Shown piece by piece: positions 23,651-35,320 of a DNA stretch of 64,000 nucleotides (the stretch's first letter is position 1; every line of letters begins with the position of its first letter). Under the pieces are notes generated by a model. That model searched no databases, was not told the DNA's origin, and saw only the letters and a program-made list of their open reading frames with translations. The DNA is from Boesenbergia rotunda (taxonomy: Eukaryota > Streptophyta > Magnoliopsida > Zingiberales > Zingiberaceae): positions 361,703 through 425,702 of the forward strand of contig JAGFNQ010000885.1 of the NCBI GenBank assembly GCA_024364735.1, read 5' to 3'. Both the position numbers and the translations under genes were made by a program.

Positions 23651-24064
23651 TGTAAGTATCCCAGGTAAGTTTTGATATAGTCAACCGAGTCAAGTTAGGT
23701 CCTGTTGTGTTTTATCTATGTGTCTAAGTGTGTAGGAACTTAGGAGTGTAGAAAGTCGAGCGGACGATGCAGTGGTTGAAAAGAATGACACGGGAAGAAA
23801 GCCGACGGGCTCTGTGCATCCAAGGGACGCGGAGGTCTGCGGAAGAGTACGTCCGAGGGACGAGAAGCCGGGTGGAAGCACGCTCGAGGAGAAGACCGGA
23901 GAAGGGTTCAGGTGAGCACAACTCTGGAAGGCTCGATATCACCCAAGAAGATCCGTTGAAGACCGGTGACATAAAGCTGACCGAAAGTTACTCGGGCACC
24001 CGTCAATGAGGGTGCCCCTATGCACTTGGGCGCTCCTATTCCTGAGGCCAGTGCATGCAAGCGC
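23651..24064 (+). repeat. SIRE-like copia LTR, left segment (split by a nested element)
   Basis: Starts TGTAAGTATCCCAGG at 23651, as the minus-strand solo LTR at 2204-3137 does. The order of blocks is the same: a GTCAAGTTAGGTCCTG block, GTGTCTAAGTGTG, the GAAAGTCGAG block and the ACGAGAAGCC block. It breaks off at 24064, where a minus-strand copia element begins, and resumes at 28855. Confidence 0.75.
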
Positions 24065-27000
24065 TATTGGCTGGCTTAGAATAATGAGTAACACTCCCGA
24101 CAGTACACACACTAAGATGAAAGAAAGATAAGGAGAAAATAACTAGGGAAAAGTTCTTACAAAAAAATGATATGGCTTCTACACACTTTTACGCTGTATA
24201 TATACACCATAAGTGATAAGAATTTAGCCAAAAAAATAGGAAAGACTAACACCAATGACTAAGTCATAAAAACTATCCAAAAAAATGTGCAAATAATGTC
24301 TAAATTATTTTATCACATTACTCCCCCTAATCTTGACATGATTGTAAATCACGGACGCCGAGTAGTTATCGCATGACAGTTAATTTCACTCCTGGCAATG
24401 CTTTAGTTAATACATCGGCTTGCTGTTCTCCAGTATTAACGAATTCAACCACAATTTGTCCCTTCTCAACACATCCTCTGATAAAATGAAACCTTGTATC
24501 TATGTGCTTGCTTCGACTATGGAATACCGGATTCTTCATGAGAGTTATGGCAGATTTGTTATCAACAAACAAAGTTACCGACTTTGTCTTTACATAGGTT
24601 AATTCACTGGCAAGGCTCCTCAACCACAAGGCATGGTAGGCCGCAGTTGTGGTTTCCATGAATTCTGCCTCATAAGATGAAAGCGTCATTGTCTTCTGCT
24701 TCTGTGAATTCCAGGACACCAAACTTTCATTAAAATAGAAAGTCATTCCACTTGTGTTTTTACTTCCATTGAGATCGTCGGTTAAATCACTATCCGAGTA
24801 GCCGAATACACCAACTTCCTGGGTCCCTTTATGTAAGCAAGTCCATAATGGATTGTGCCTTCAAATACTTGAGAATCTGTTTGACCACCTTTTGATGCAT
24901 GATTGTAGGCCTCTCTATGTATCTGCTGTCATTCCGACAGAATATGATAGGTTCGGCCGTGTGTGTAACAAATATCTCAAACAACCAATGATGCGCCTAT
25001 ACTCCATGGTGTCAACTAGAGTCCCTTCCAAGTCTTTATGCAACTGTGTCTTAGGTTCCATTGAATGCTTTGTGGCATTGCAGTCTGCCATTTTGAACTG
25101 AAATAGAATTTTCTTGGCATAAGCTGATTGTCTAAGTAAAATTCGGCTCTTCTGTTGCTCCACTTCAATCCCTAAGTAGTAAGAGAGAATACTCAAATCA
25201 CTCATTTCAAATTCTGTCATCATTTGTTGTTTGAACTTGTTGATTTTTTCTGTGCTACTTCTTGTCACGATGAGATCGTCGACATACACTTCAACAAGTA
25301 TACTTCAATCTCCTTCACCTCTTGTATATACTGTATATTCTTGAGTACATTTTTTGAGGCCAAGCTCTTCCAAACTCCTGTTCAGTCGCATGTTCAAGCT
25401 CATGGAGCTTGCCACAATCATAGAGGGTCTTGGACAACCTGTACACCTTATGTTTTGATTTTGTACCTCAAACACTTCCGGTTGAGTGACATATCTTCTT
25501 CTAACTCTTCGTTAAGAAATGTTGACTTCACATCTAGATGGTGTACCTCTCAACTTTGATTTGTCGCAAGCGCAAGAATGACTCGAACATTGTCAAGTCT
25601 AGTGACAGGTGCAAACATCTCTTCAAAGTCGATGTTTTGTCTTTGTACATATCATTTAGCCACTAATCTTGTTTTATGCTTAACGACTTTCCCCGTTGAA
25701 TCTTTCTTTAATTTGAACACCCACTTTAGACCGATAGGTTTGCAGCCTAATGGGAGCTCAGTTAGGGTCCAGGTCTTGTTCATCTCAATAGATTTCAGTT
25801 CTTCCTCCATTGCTTCGTATCAACAAGCCTTGGTTGCAGTCTCTTGATAAGATGTCGGCTCTTCAAACATCACCAGCATTGCCTCATTCTCTTCTTCGTC
25901 AATATCAACCACTTCCTCAGTGTTGGCATAGATATCTACAATGGACCTAAAGCGGATTGGCCTTTCTTGAGACTTAGGTGTGTTCGTTAACGGAGGCGAG
26001 GTAGTTGCATGGGTGTTTGATGGTGGTGTAGATGGACTTGACGCTCTTGGCATGGGTACCACAGCTGTTGCCGGTGGTGTGGCATCTTCCGCCCCTGCCT
26101 CAATGTCTGATGCAACAATCACCTCGTCGGTGTCGAATGCATCCATCGCTATAAGCTCCGGTAAGTTTTCTTCATTATTGGCACATGTATTCCATGTCCA
26201 TTCACAATTTTCTTGAAACATTACATCTCTACTTACTTGTAGCTTGTCATGTCTTGGATCAAATAGACGATGAGCTTTGCAGCCTTCCTCGACACCCAAG
26301 TATACCATGGGTGAGCTTCTGTCGTCAAGTTTTTTAAGGTGAAGGGCTGTGTTTTTCACATATGCAACACAACCGAACACTCTCAAGTGGGTGAGATGTG
26401 ACTTTCTCCCCGTCCAAGCTTCAAACGGGGTACGCTCTCCTAGCGCCTTAGTTGGGAGACGGTTTAGCAGATAAACAACATGTCTAACCGCCTCTCCCCA
26501 GAACCTTGTCGGCATATGTATACCCTTGAGGAGAGATCTTGTCATGGCCATCATGGTGCGATTACGACGCTCCACTACACCATTTTGTTGGGGTGTGTAG
26601 GGAGTCGTGAGGTGTCGCTCGATTCCTTCATTTTCACAGAACCGACTGAACTCCATGGATAAAACTCGCCGCCCCGGTCTGTCCACAGTGTTCTGATCTT
26701 GTGTTAGTCTTGTTCTCCGTCAAGGATTTGAACTTCTTGAATGTTTGGAATGCATCACTCTTTGATGCCAATATAAACACTCACATCCACCTTGTGAAAT
26801 CATCAACAATCAAAAGAAAATACTTGTTACCGGCTAGTGTACATGGTGAGATTGGCCCGCAAATATCAGCATGGAGAAGCTCCAACGGCTTCTCCGCTCT
26901 AAAGTTTGCTTGGTACGGGAATGGCAACCTTGCATGCTAGGCGATCACACACACCTCGCAAAGCTTATTTGGCTGTGGCAATAATGGCATATCAAGTGCC

Positions 27001-28854
27001 AATTTCTTCTCCCCCAACAGCTTCAAATCATGGAAATTGACATGTCCGAGCCTTGCATGCCACAACCAGGTTGGGTCTTCTAGGCTTGCTAGGAGACAGA
27101 CTTGCTAGGCTTGCTAGGAGACAGATTTGCTTGAATGTCTTCAAGGTTATCTTATACAAGCGATTTTGTGTTCGCTTTACCAGCATCAAGAGCTTTCTGC
27201 TCATATCAATCACCTTCATGGTATCTCCTTCCATATGCACCTCGTTCCCAGTTTATGTCAATTGACCAAGACTTATGATATTACTACAAAGTTTCGAAAT
27301 GTAGTATACCTCATGGAGAGCCATCTGATCGTCGTTCTTGCATTCGAACACAACTGTCCCCTTGCCCATGATCACAATGGTTGATCCATCGCCAAACCTC
27401 ACCCTCCCAGTGATGGTTTATCTAGTTCTTGAAACTTCTCGCGATGATCAGTCATGTGGTTGTTGGCACCGTTGTCAAGGTACCAGACGTCTTTATCTTC
27501 CCCTTTCTTAACGCTACGATACAGCTCCGGTAGAAACTTTTCTTCACTGAGCAGAATGATATCCTGCCGCTCACGCCTAGCACGAGACTCCTCGTGGGAC
27601 ACGCTCATCATCAATGTTGGCTCTTCATCGGCGGCGCAAGTGAGGTGAGCCTCATCATCATGACGCTTGTTGTAGCATTCGGACGCATAATGTCCCATTT
27701 TCTCACAATTGAAATACTTTATATGACTCTTGTCACGAGTGCCACTGTTGTTGCCGCTAGTGCCTGCTGCACTGTCTTGGCGCTGTGTACCACGGCCACG
27801 GCCGCGCCCTCACCCACGCCCACGCCCACGCCCATGCCATTTTCCACGACTAGGGTCGCTTAACCCACACCCCTTGCCTCCTGATGAAGTGTCAATGTTG
27901 CTCCCCTTCTGTCGCATTTGTCATGCGGCATGAGTAAGTAGAAGCTGACCCTCAGTACCGCTGGTGTTGTCGCGTAATCGTAATATCCGTTCCTCATATG
28001 CCTTCAGCCGCCCTATAGTCGCCTCAAATGGTATAGCCTCAAGGTCATGGAACTACTCAATACCGACAACAATAGGGAAAATTTTATCGGGGACAGAATC
28101 GAGCAACTTCTTGACCAAAAAAGAATCTTCAAGCGTAGCACCAAGAGTGGAGAACTTGCTGCTCATGGCGCTGAGTTTTCCAGCAAACTCGTCAATCGTC
28201 TTGGTCTCCATCATCCGAAAGACATCAAACTCGCTCTTCAGTGTCTGTACACGTGCCTTCTTTACCCGTTCACTGCCTAGGTACCTCATCTTGAGGCTGT
28301 CCCAGACTTCTTTCGTCGTCTTCTTTTTTGCGATTTGGAGAAGGATGTCTTCAGGGACACACTGTAAGATGTATGCACGTGCCTTTTGTCCTTCTTTGCA
28401 TCCACCTAGGCTCCTTCCACTGGCTCCACCGTCTCCCAGACTCCCTAGGAATCAAGAGTATTTTTATTGCCCACACAGTGTAATTATGGGGGCTTAGCAT
28501 CGGATAGGGAAATGACACTCCGTCGTTTTCCTTCGCAGCAAATTGTGGAACACCCGACATTTTGTGGAATTGTGGATAGTAGGCTCCGATACCAAATGTT
28601 GGTTGGCTTAGAATAATGAGTAGCACTCTCGACAGCACACACACACACTAAGATGAAAGAAAGGCAAAGAGAAAATAACTAGGGAAAAGTTCTTACAAAA
28701 CAATGATATGGCTTCTACACACTTTTACGCTGTATATATACACCATAAGTGATAAGAATTTTGCCATAAAAATAGGAAAGGCTAACACTAAAGACTAAGT
28801 CATAAAAACTATCCAAAAAAAATATACAGATAATGTCTGGATTATTTTCTCACA
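24065..28854 (-). mobile_element. Decayed minus-strand Ty1/copia element nested in an LTR
   Basis: LTRs at 28597-28854 (5', minus strand) and 24065-24317 (3') are clearly alike, sharing for example TAGGGAAAAGTTCTTACAAAA and TATATACACCATAAGTGATA. Next to the 5' LTR is a primer-binding site, TGGTATCGGAGCC (complement of 28582-28594). Next to the 3' LTR is a polypurine tract, the complement of TTACTCCCCCTAA (24318-24330). Domain order on the minus strand is gag, zinc knuckle, protease, integrase, RT, RNase H, as in copia. Five-base flanks (AGCGC and GACAC) do not match, so no target duplication is claimed. Confidence 0.85.
24366..28562 (-). pseudogene. Broken copia gag-pol of the nested element
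   Basis: Gag begins near 28560 with MSGVPQFAAKENDGVSFPYP. Fragments follow in several frames: gag to about 28053, a zinc knuckle remnant and protease (DNGANNHMTD, 27399-27698), integrase core (TPQQNGVVERRNRT, 25820-26686), RT (MYVDDLIV, 24915-25289) and RNase H (SYEAEF, 24366-24746). Stops and shifts separate all of them, and the RT middle is poorly preserved. It cannot make a working polyprotein. Confidence 0.85.
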
Positions 28855-29339
28855 GACACCTGAGATGCAATAATTTAATCTAAAGTTAGCCGTTTGCGGA
28901 CGTTGCGAAGGGATAACTTCTAAGCCACGTGTCAGGCGCCCCTAAGCTCTCGGGCGCCCGTGTAGGGCCACGTCAACATTTGGACAGACTTGACCGGGAC
29001 TATAAATAGACCCCCGGAGCTCAATTCCAAATATCAATTCAGCAGTGCACGAATTCCTTTTAGTTTTTCTTTGTTTTCTAAGTTCTAAAAGTGTGTAAGA
29101 GGCTTCTCCTCCCGAAAGAGTTATTCAGGAGAATCGAGCTTTATTTTTGCTTTGGATTAGCAACTTTCCTGGTTGCAAATCAAATAACTATCTGTGCCTC
29201 TTTCCTTTTTGGTTTAATTAATTCTTATGTTTATTTTGCTTGTGAACTAACTGGCATCTTTGTTCAGTAAAGACAAATTATAGAATATTTTTTGCATGGG
29301 CAATTTAACCACCTCTTGCCGACCGCACGATTACCGATA
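28855..29339 (+). repeat. SIRE-like copia LTR, right segment
   Basis: Continues the LTR that starts at 23651. It has a CACGTG G-box (28926-28931) followed by TATAAATAG (29001-29009) and a T-rich leader. It ends CTCTTGCCGACCGCACGATTA, aligned with CTCTTACCGACCAACGATCA at the end of the solo LTR at 2204-3137. The two segments together give about 900 bp, close to that LTR's 934 bp. Confidence 0.7.
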
Positions 29340-29559
29340 GGGTGTTGTCAACTTGAGATCTGAAAGTCAAAACCTGACAAAAACATGTGCACGTGTGCCG
29401 TTTGGTAAAATGCCGAAAAAAATTCTTTTAGCTTGTGTGACTTGTGCCCGTTGGAGCATACTCTTATTCATATTACCTTAACAAAGAGAAACAACTCGCT
29501 CATGTTCCCCTCTTCACATCTTTGTTCTTATAGGATGGATTGATGGTTAGTGCGTGGAT
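29340..29559. other. Intergenic, nothing recognised
   Basis: Short stretch between the split LTR and the next dispersed repeat; no coding frame or element end seen. Confidence 0.4.
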
Positions 29560-29730
29560 ATTATCATTTTGAGGTCTCGGGGTCAAAACATAACAATGTC
29601 AGTGTACCTGTCCTCCCCACACGCTAATCACAATATCCTGATTAGTAGTCCCCGTGATTTACCTACTCCGTGTTGACCTTATGACGGATTGGTGGGAGCG
29701 CTAAAAACGAGCGAATCGCCTTTTACCGCC
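29560..29730 (-). repeat. Dispersed repeat, inverted relative to 20893-21060
   Basis: The complement of this segment shares ordered blocks with 20893-21060: GATTCGCTCG, AATCCGTC, AACACGGAG(A/T)AGGTAAATCAC and GTGGG(G)AGGAC. Divergence is considerable. Family is unknown; in the other copy it lies within a probable copia LTR. Confidence 0.55.
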
Positions 29731-29931
29731 TCTTCACATCCCTTATCACCCATGATTGAGTTGAGGGGATGACACATCACCCACGTCCTCCGCTTTGCCA
29801 CCACCCACGTTTAAACGTCGTATAGTCCCACGTTTGCCGCATCTTCCGATGTCCACACCCACCATATACTCCAATGCATGAAGTGACGGTGCTCGGACTA
29901 ATCAGTCGCCGAGAGATCGAGTTGGGCATTC

Positions 29932-30081
29932 GAGGAACTGGGGATGGTTGAGTATCGAGGAGTCAGAAGTCGCTGGGTGTTGAGGATCTGAGAGTGGTTG
30001 AGCGTCGAAGAGCGGGGAGTGGCTCAACATCGAGGAGCTGAGAGTGGTTGCGTGTTGAGGAGCTAGGAGTAACTCGTCGAG
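29932..30081 (+). repeat. Minisatellite, six units of 25 bp
   Basis: Successive 25-bp units start with GAGGA and carry a core like GAGAGTGGTTGAGCGTC, for example at 29932, 29957, 29982, 30007, 30032 and 30057. Units differ at several positions, so the array is old. A partial unit precedes it. Unit length is not a multiple of three and the region is non-coding. Confidence 0.7.
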
Positions 30082-30486
30082 GGCAATGGCTAAGTCAGAA
30101 AATTTGTAGCCTCCTAACTATTCCCTCTCTTTTTTATCCGGGCTAACTTCTTCTCTTTATCACGTATTTGATTGATGCTGAGTCAATGGTTATGTCGAGC
30201 TCAAACTCAACTTGATCTGATTCAGATGTGGTCTCATCCAAACTTTGACTTACAGCTTAACTTGACTCTTGATTTGACCATGCCAAGCGAAGGTCTATTA
30301 TCTACCGCATCATCAAGACCCATGATTTTTTTTTCCCAGTACATAACCCCATAAACCAGATTTGATCTACTGATCATTTACCTTTAATCTTTTCCTTGAG
30401 TTGAGATCACGAAATCTTATAAACTGTACCTTGAAAACAATGTTACCATTGCCAGTTACGTTGTTTAAAACTATATTAACGGTAGG

Positions 30487-30488
<2 letters not shown>

Positions 30489-30540
<52 letters not shown>
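30489..30540. repeat. (AT)26 microsatellite
   Basis: Uninterrupted AT dinucleotides. The flanks GGAA and TTCC make the ends themselves complementary. Confidence 0.95.
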
Positions 30541-30543
<3 letters not shown>

Positions 30544-31570
30544 TCCTCCAGTAAATTCCCTGTCAATTGTTGCTTTTTACAAAGCTTACATCAGAAAGCC
30601 AAAAACCATGATTTGCATCGCATGAACACGAAGCAGTTGCAATGAACACGCCACAGCAGTTTTGTACAGAATTAGAAGAGAATGATTGCCTGTGAAATGG
30701 TCCACGAAAAAAATGGAAAAATACACTTGAATGATAGTTATGTCATCCAAAGCTTGGATCATGGTGTATAATTATGAACCTCAGGATATAATTGAGTTGG
30801 TTATTACGGGACAAATGTTGCTATGACGGGCAGTTATTCGAATCTCGGGAATATCAAAAAAAATCTTCCCCGTATTGATCAACTGTAACTTTCTAATTTA
30901 CCTCCTCACATGAACGACGGACTGACTGTGTTTAACTATGATCTCATTTGACATTGAAATTGAAGGCTTTTGAGAATACTGCAATTACAGTGTTAAGGCA
31001 TATAACAACACTACATAATAAATTATAGTCATGGTCTCATGGATTAGCAAAAGAGCATAACAAATTAGAACTTCTGCAAGTGGTATCCAGAAATTTAAAA
31101 AAGTACGTAGCCTATATGGATCAAACATTGTTTGATGTGAACACAGCATTGAAATTCACTAGAAAATTAAATTCAAAGTTGTCATAGCTAGAGCAGTTAA
31201 AATGAGATTCCTATACAAATTAATGAAATACTGCTTGTTGATATCTTTTGGAAAGATCGATCTCGTGTCATTTATCTTACTTGCAGATCTAAACAAAATG
31301 CAGGATCATGTGTCATTTCTTGTTGCGGCTGATACCGCTTTTGTCGGCCGTTGGCAACTACAGTCGCTGCCCTTCTCCAGTTTTTTTTTTCCCGCGACGG
31401 ACAACTTTCTTCTCCTTTCCGGCCAGCCACAATAAATAACCATATCGTCATAGTTCTTTATTTTCGATGTCATATAATCAACGTCATCAAAGAGGCCAAA
31501 AACCACGTTCATAAGATGTCAAATTTTAAAGTCGGATATATTGATATTCAATGTCCTATAAAATTTAACT
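30541..31570. other. Intergenic, nothing recognised
   Basis: AT-rich DNA without recognisable genes or element ends. Confidence 0.5.
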
Positions 31571-31860
31571 CAAATTCCGCTAAATGTACGACAACGCTAA
31601 GATTGTTATTCACTATTGTTTTCTTGTCTGTCCTCACTCCGAGCTTCTCAACCACGAGAATGGTGGGCCTTGCCGTGGCCTTGATCCAAAGCTCCCTTCT
31701 CGCGCTCTAGGTGGAGTGTGTGGGGATCTTGCGATTGGTGGGATCGGAGATGCTGAGGCCGAGGGAGGAGGTTTGAGTTCAGCTGAAGGAGAGGCAGAGG
31801 AAGAAGAGGAAGCGGAGAAGGGGAGAAGGAAGAGATATCCGGTAATAAGGCTGAACAATG
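31571..31860. other. GC-rich, purine-biased island, unrecognised
   Basis: Open on both strands. The plus frame is Gly/Glu-rich (GGLSSAEGEAEEEEEAEKG) and the minus frame Ser/Pro/Arg-rich. The plus frame reaches a donor-like CCGGTAATAAG at about 31839. This could be a captured exon or an old promoter region, but no family is recognised. Confidence 0.25.
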
Positions 31861-32024
31861 GAGGAGGGATCCATCCTCCATCCTCATTTCTGCTTCTGAA
31901 TTTATCTCCGTCTTCATCCTCATTGCTGATACTGTCATAATTTGGAAATCTCTATTTAGGATCCCCCGAAGTTTAAATCTCCATCACTGTCCTCATCCCC
32001 CTTCAAATGTCCATTGTACATTGA

Positions 32025-32300
32025 CTTGTGTTTCGTGAAAGTATGCTCACACTTCTCATCCCATATGAACCGGCTCAACTTCTGGAGCACTTTGAAGAGG
32101 GGTAAGCTCCTATCGGCCTCACCTAAAGTTGAATGAAGAGAGTATTGTCACTCGGCTGACTAATCATTGCACTTCTCTCAAGTTTTAGAAAGAAGGGAAG
32201 CTCTATATTACTTGGATCTTCTCCAGATTGACTTTGATCTCTCATTCAATCGAGATATAGCCGATAAAGCATCCACTCTTCACTCTCAATAAATTCTTGA
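32025..32300 (-). pseudogene. Gypsy-type pol fragment (RT/RNase H linker)
   Basis: On the minus strand, interrupted by stops, the translation holds GYISIE, IKVNLEKIQVI and then SLPLFKVLQKLSRFIWDEKC. These correspond to the conserved run at the end of the gypsy RT domain (GIEANPEKI...) and the linker before RNase H (RSLPFFKVL...W.EEC). Only about 270 bp survive. Dead remnant. Confidence 0.7.
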
Positions 32301-32408
32301 TCGTATTCAACATGAGGTAATATGCCCTTAATATGTATTTCTATTAGAATTCAATAACATATAAATACTAATATTAATAAACAATACAGATAATAACATT
32401 AATAATTC

Positions 32409-32472
<64 letters not shown>
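32409..32472. repeat. (TTA)n microsatellite
   Basis: About 21 uninterrupted TTA/ATT trinucleotides. Confidence 0.95.
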
Positions 32473-34059
32473 CGGGATGACTTCGAAGACGTGGATAACA
32501 TCCATATATTCGCTCCCATTCAACTGTGAAGATTTGAAATTTTTTTTAATCCGAATTCATATCCAAAAAGACTTCACGTCAACTTCAATTACTTTATAAT
32601 CATGTATCTCTAAATAATTGCACGTCAATTTCAATTTTTTAATTAATTTATAATTATTTATTTCTAAATAATTTTATATATTAATTAATTATTTAATAAT
32701 TAATTAATATTTTTATAATACAACATCTATCGGAAACAAAAATAAATAAATTTATAAAATTATTTTTTAAAAAAATAATATAATAATTTTGAATCGTGAC
32801 GAACTATAATAAATCATGCATAAATCGTGAATCGACAATTTCAAATCGTGAATCATAATCATCTTAGACGATTAAAATTAGGGATCGACTCTTTAAAAAC
32901 CGTCGGAACTATCAATTTAGAATCATCAAACCATCGATTTTGAACCCTAATATCATCTACCATAGTCGTTGCCACAACCACAACTGACCATGTCATGTCG
33001 ATGTTACAGAAACATTATGCAGGAAAACATGCAATGGGTATAACGTTCTGTTTTCAAAATAATTGACGACACAGATTTTACCCGAGATTTCACTCGGTTT
33101 TTTTTGGTAATTCATCTAATTTTAAATATTTTATTTCTATTTTTTTTAATGCAATGACTTTTATATATATATATTTTGAAATGATATCAAATTAGATTCT
33201 AACTGAGTATTTATAATTTTTTCCAATTTAGTTGGTTGGGTATTCTATTTTATCGAGCAACGTGCACTATGCAACCAACCACAATGCACCGGAGAATGGT
33301 CCCACAAGTACTCTTTGGAATTGCTAAAAAGATTTAATTAAAGTTATTATATGGAGTAGGTTATTATATCAAAATATTTTTTTCATAATTGTATTATAAA
33401 TTAAATTTGATCAATTTAAAATTATTTAATTGTTATATAAATATGTTAACTGTTGTTTTGATTTTTTTTTTAAAAAAATAGTTTTTTAATGGTTTTATAA
33501 ATTGTTTTTAAAAAATTGTTAAACGAGGTTACTTGTGGTAGCTAAATGGGAGGCATTCCACGTGGCAAAGGTTATACGTTCATCTAAGATATATCTCCAC
33601 ATTCGTCCAAGATATTTGAAATTAAGAAAGATAAATCCTCTTCACTTTCATCTTAAGATCGTTTTTTGCAAAATTGAAAGGGAGATAAATCATGATTCAA
33701 CGATGTTTAAAGGTGGAAGAGATTTTATTTCTCATAGAATTATTTTTCAAGGATTTGACTCTTACTTGCATATGGTAATTTACCATTTAAATACCAACTT
33801 GATTATCCATGAGGATAAATAGGGATACATTCTTTCACGGACTGACATAGTTGATTCATATAAGAGTATTACTATCAATAAGCTTAGGGTCAATTCTTAA
33901 CGAGTACAGAATACTCTATTGATTGTCTCAATCTCTCATTTGACTATTGATATTGGATGTCTGAATAAAATCTCTCGTAATTTATCTCTCTTTCAAATAA
34001 TAAATCATCCTAAAAGAACGACTTGAGTCATGGATTTACATGGCCCAATTTTTTAAGTT
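32473..34059. other. AT-rich intergenic DNA
   Basis: Very AT-rich to about 33530, then ordinary intergenic sequence. The frame at 33535-33822 shows no family motif. No element boundary seen before the target duplication of the next copia element. Confidence 0.5.
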
Positions 34060-34064
34060 GTTGT

Positions 34065-34530
34065 TGTTGGATAATTTATGTCGTGGACTAGCATAAATAA
34101 TTTAATTATATATTTTGATTATACTCTAGATTAATTAGATGTCAAATCATGTGAATATGGTGTTATTTGGTTATTGTTATTGGGCTTGGCTATAATGGGC
34201 AGGCTTGGCCCATTTTTCCCTAATCTGCAGAGGCCCCTACTCCTAACCCTAATATAAAGTAGTCGTTGCCCCATTGAAATGACGACGATTTTTTGTGATT
34301 GACGGGGTGATAGGAGGAGTTACTCTCTGCCGCTTGAATTCTCGCATAGGAAATCATGGATTCGATGATGTCTTCCGCTCCAGGTAATTCTAACACCTAA
34401 TTATATCTATTGCATTTATCTATCATTTGTCGTATTTAGAATTGGATTTCGATCTATCGTCAAACATTGAATTTTGATTTGTCGTCAAAATATTGGATTG
34501 CGATATGTCTTCAAATGCGAAATGTCTTCA
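34065..34530 (+). repeat. 5' LTR of copia element 1
   Basis: 466 bp. Unlike the LTRs of elements 2 and 3, it lacks a 15-bp insertion duplicating the AGGAAATC(C/A) block and has an extra 17-bp copy of ...AAATGCGAAATGTCTTCA at its 3' end. The lineage of element 1 is thus distinct from that of 2 and 3. Confidence 0.9.
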
Positions 34531-34532
34531 AA

Positions 34533-34544
34533 TGGTATTAGAGC
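34533..34544 (+). promoter_or_regulatory. Primer-binding site of element 1
   Basis: TGGTATTAGAGC, two bases after the LTR; one mismatch (T for C) to the complement of the initiator tRNA-Met 3' end. Element 3 keeps the perfect form at 58199-58210. Confidence 0.85.
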
Positions 34545-34734
34545 CTCTCTAATTCTGATACGACAGTGAATTTTCTGTTTAAATTAGGTGTTAAAGATTT
34601 AGTCCGAATTCTTTTCTGGTTAAAGAGCGAATCTGAAACGAAGGAAGAACTTGAATCGTAATTAGCTTAGCAATTAATTCTTTTCTCTCGGATTTTTTTT
34701 GGAATTATTTGACCGATTAATGATCTGTACGTGG

Positions 34735-34840
34735 TTGATTTTTTTTTGGAATTAATTGACCGAGCAATTAATTTCCTTTTGGAATAATTAACCGAGCAAT
34801 TAATTTCCTTTTGGAATAATTGAACGAGCAATTTTAATTT
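34735..34840 (+). repeat. Leader minisatellite of element 1
   Basis: Three or four units based on TTTTGGAAT(A/T)A(A/T)TTGACCGAGCAATTA in the untranslated leader between primer-binding site and gag. Element 3 has a different arrangement of the same motif at 58375-58510. Confidence 0.6.
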
Positions 34841-35320
34841 AAGAAAAAAAAACTCTGCACGTTGATCAAAGACAAATAAATAATTATTTTGTTTATGCAT
34901 ATTTTGATTATTATGATATGTCATATTGCTATTATGAAATCTTATGACATATTTTGAGGTATGCTAATTTTAGACCACTTGGTACTATTTTGGGTATTTT
35001 TCATAGTAGTGAGCTCGCCTTCGCGGGACAGATTATGATAAAATACTATTATTGGAAAATTATTATTATTAATGTGGCGTTAGGAATTATTTTGATAATG
35101 CACCTACCCCCTATCGGTTTGTCTTTATTGATATAGTTCCTAATGAATGGTAATTATATTTTAAAGTTCTCAATATCCTCTCGATATTAGCTTTAGGAAT
35201 ATAATTATTTTCTGTGATATGAAAGTTATTTTATGCATTGTAATTCGGGACCCTTCGGCGGGATTGCTTTTGCATGAGATAATTTTATTGTGGTCATAAG
35301 CTCTATTTCTTTTGTTGGAT

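Noticed and set aside
23690..24009. Open frames of about 60-82 codons on both strands
   Set aside because: They lie inside the SIRE-like LTR and match non-coding LTR sequence at 2740-3137.
32409..32472. Regular short repeats as a possible CRISPR array
   Set aside because: A pure TTA microsatellite without spacers, in a plant nuclear genome.
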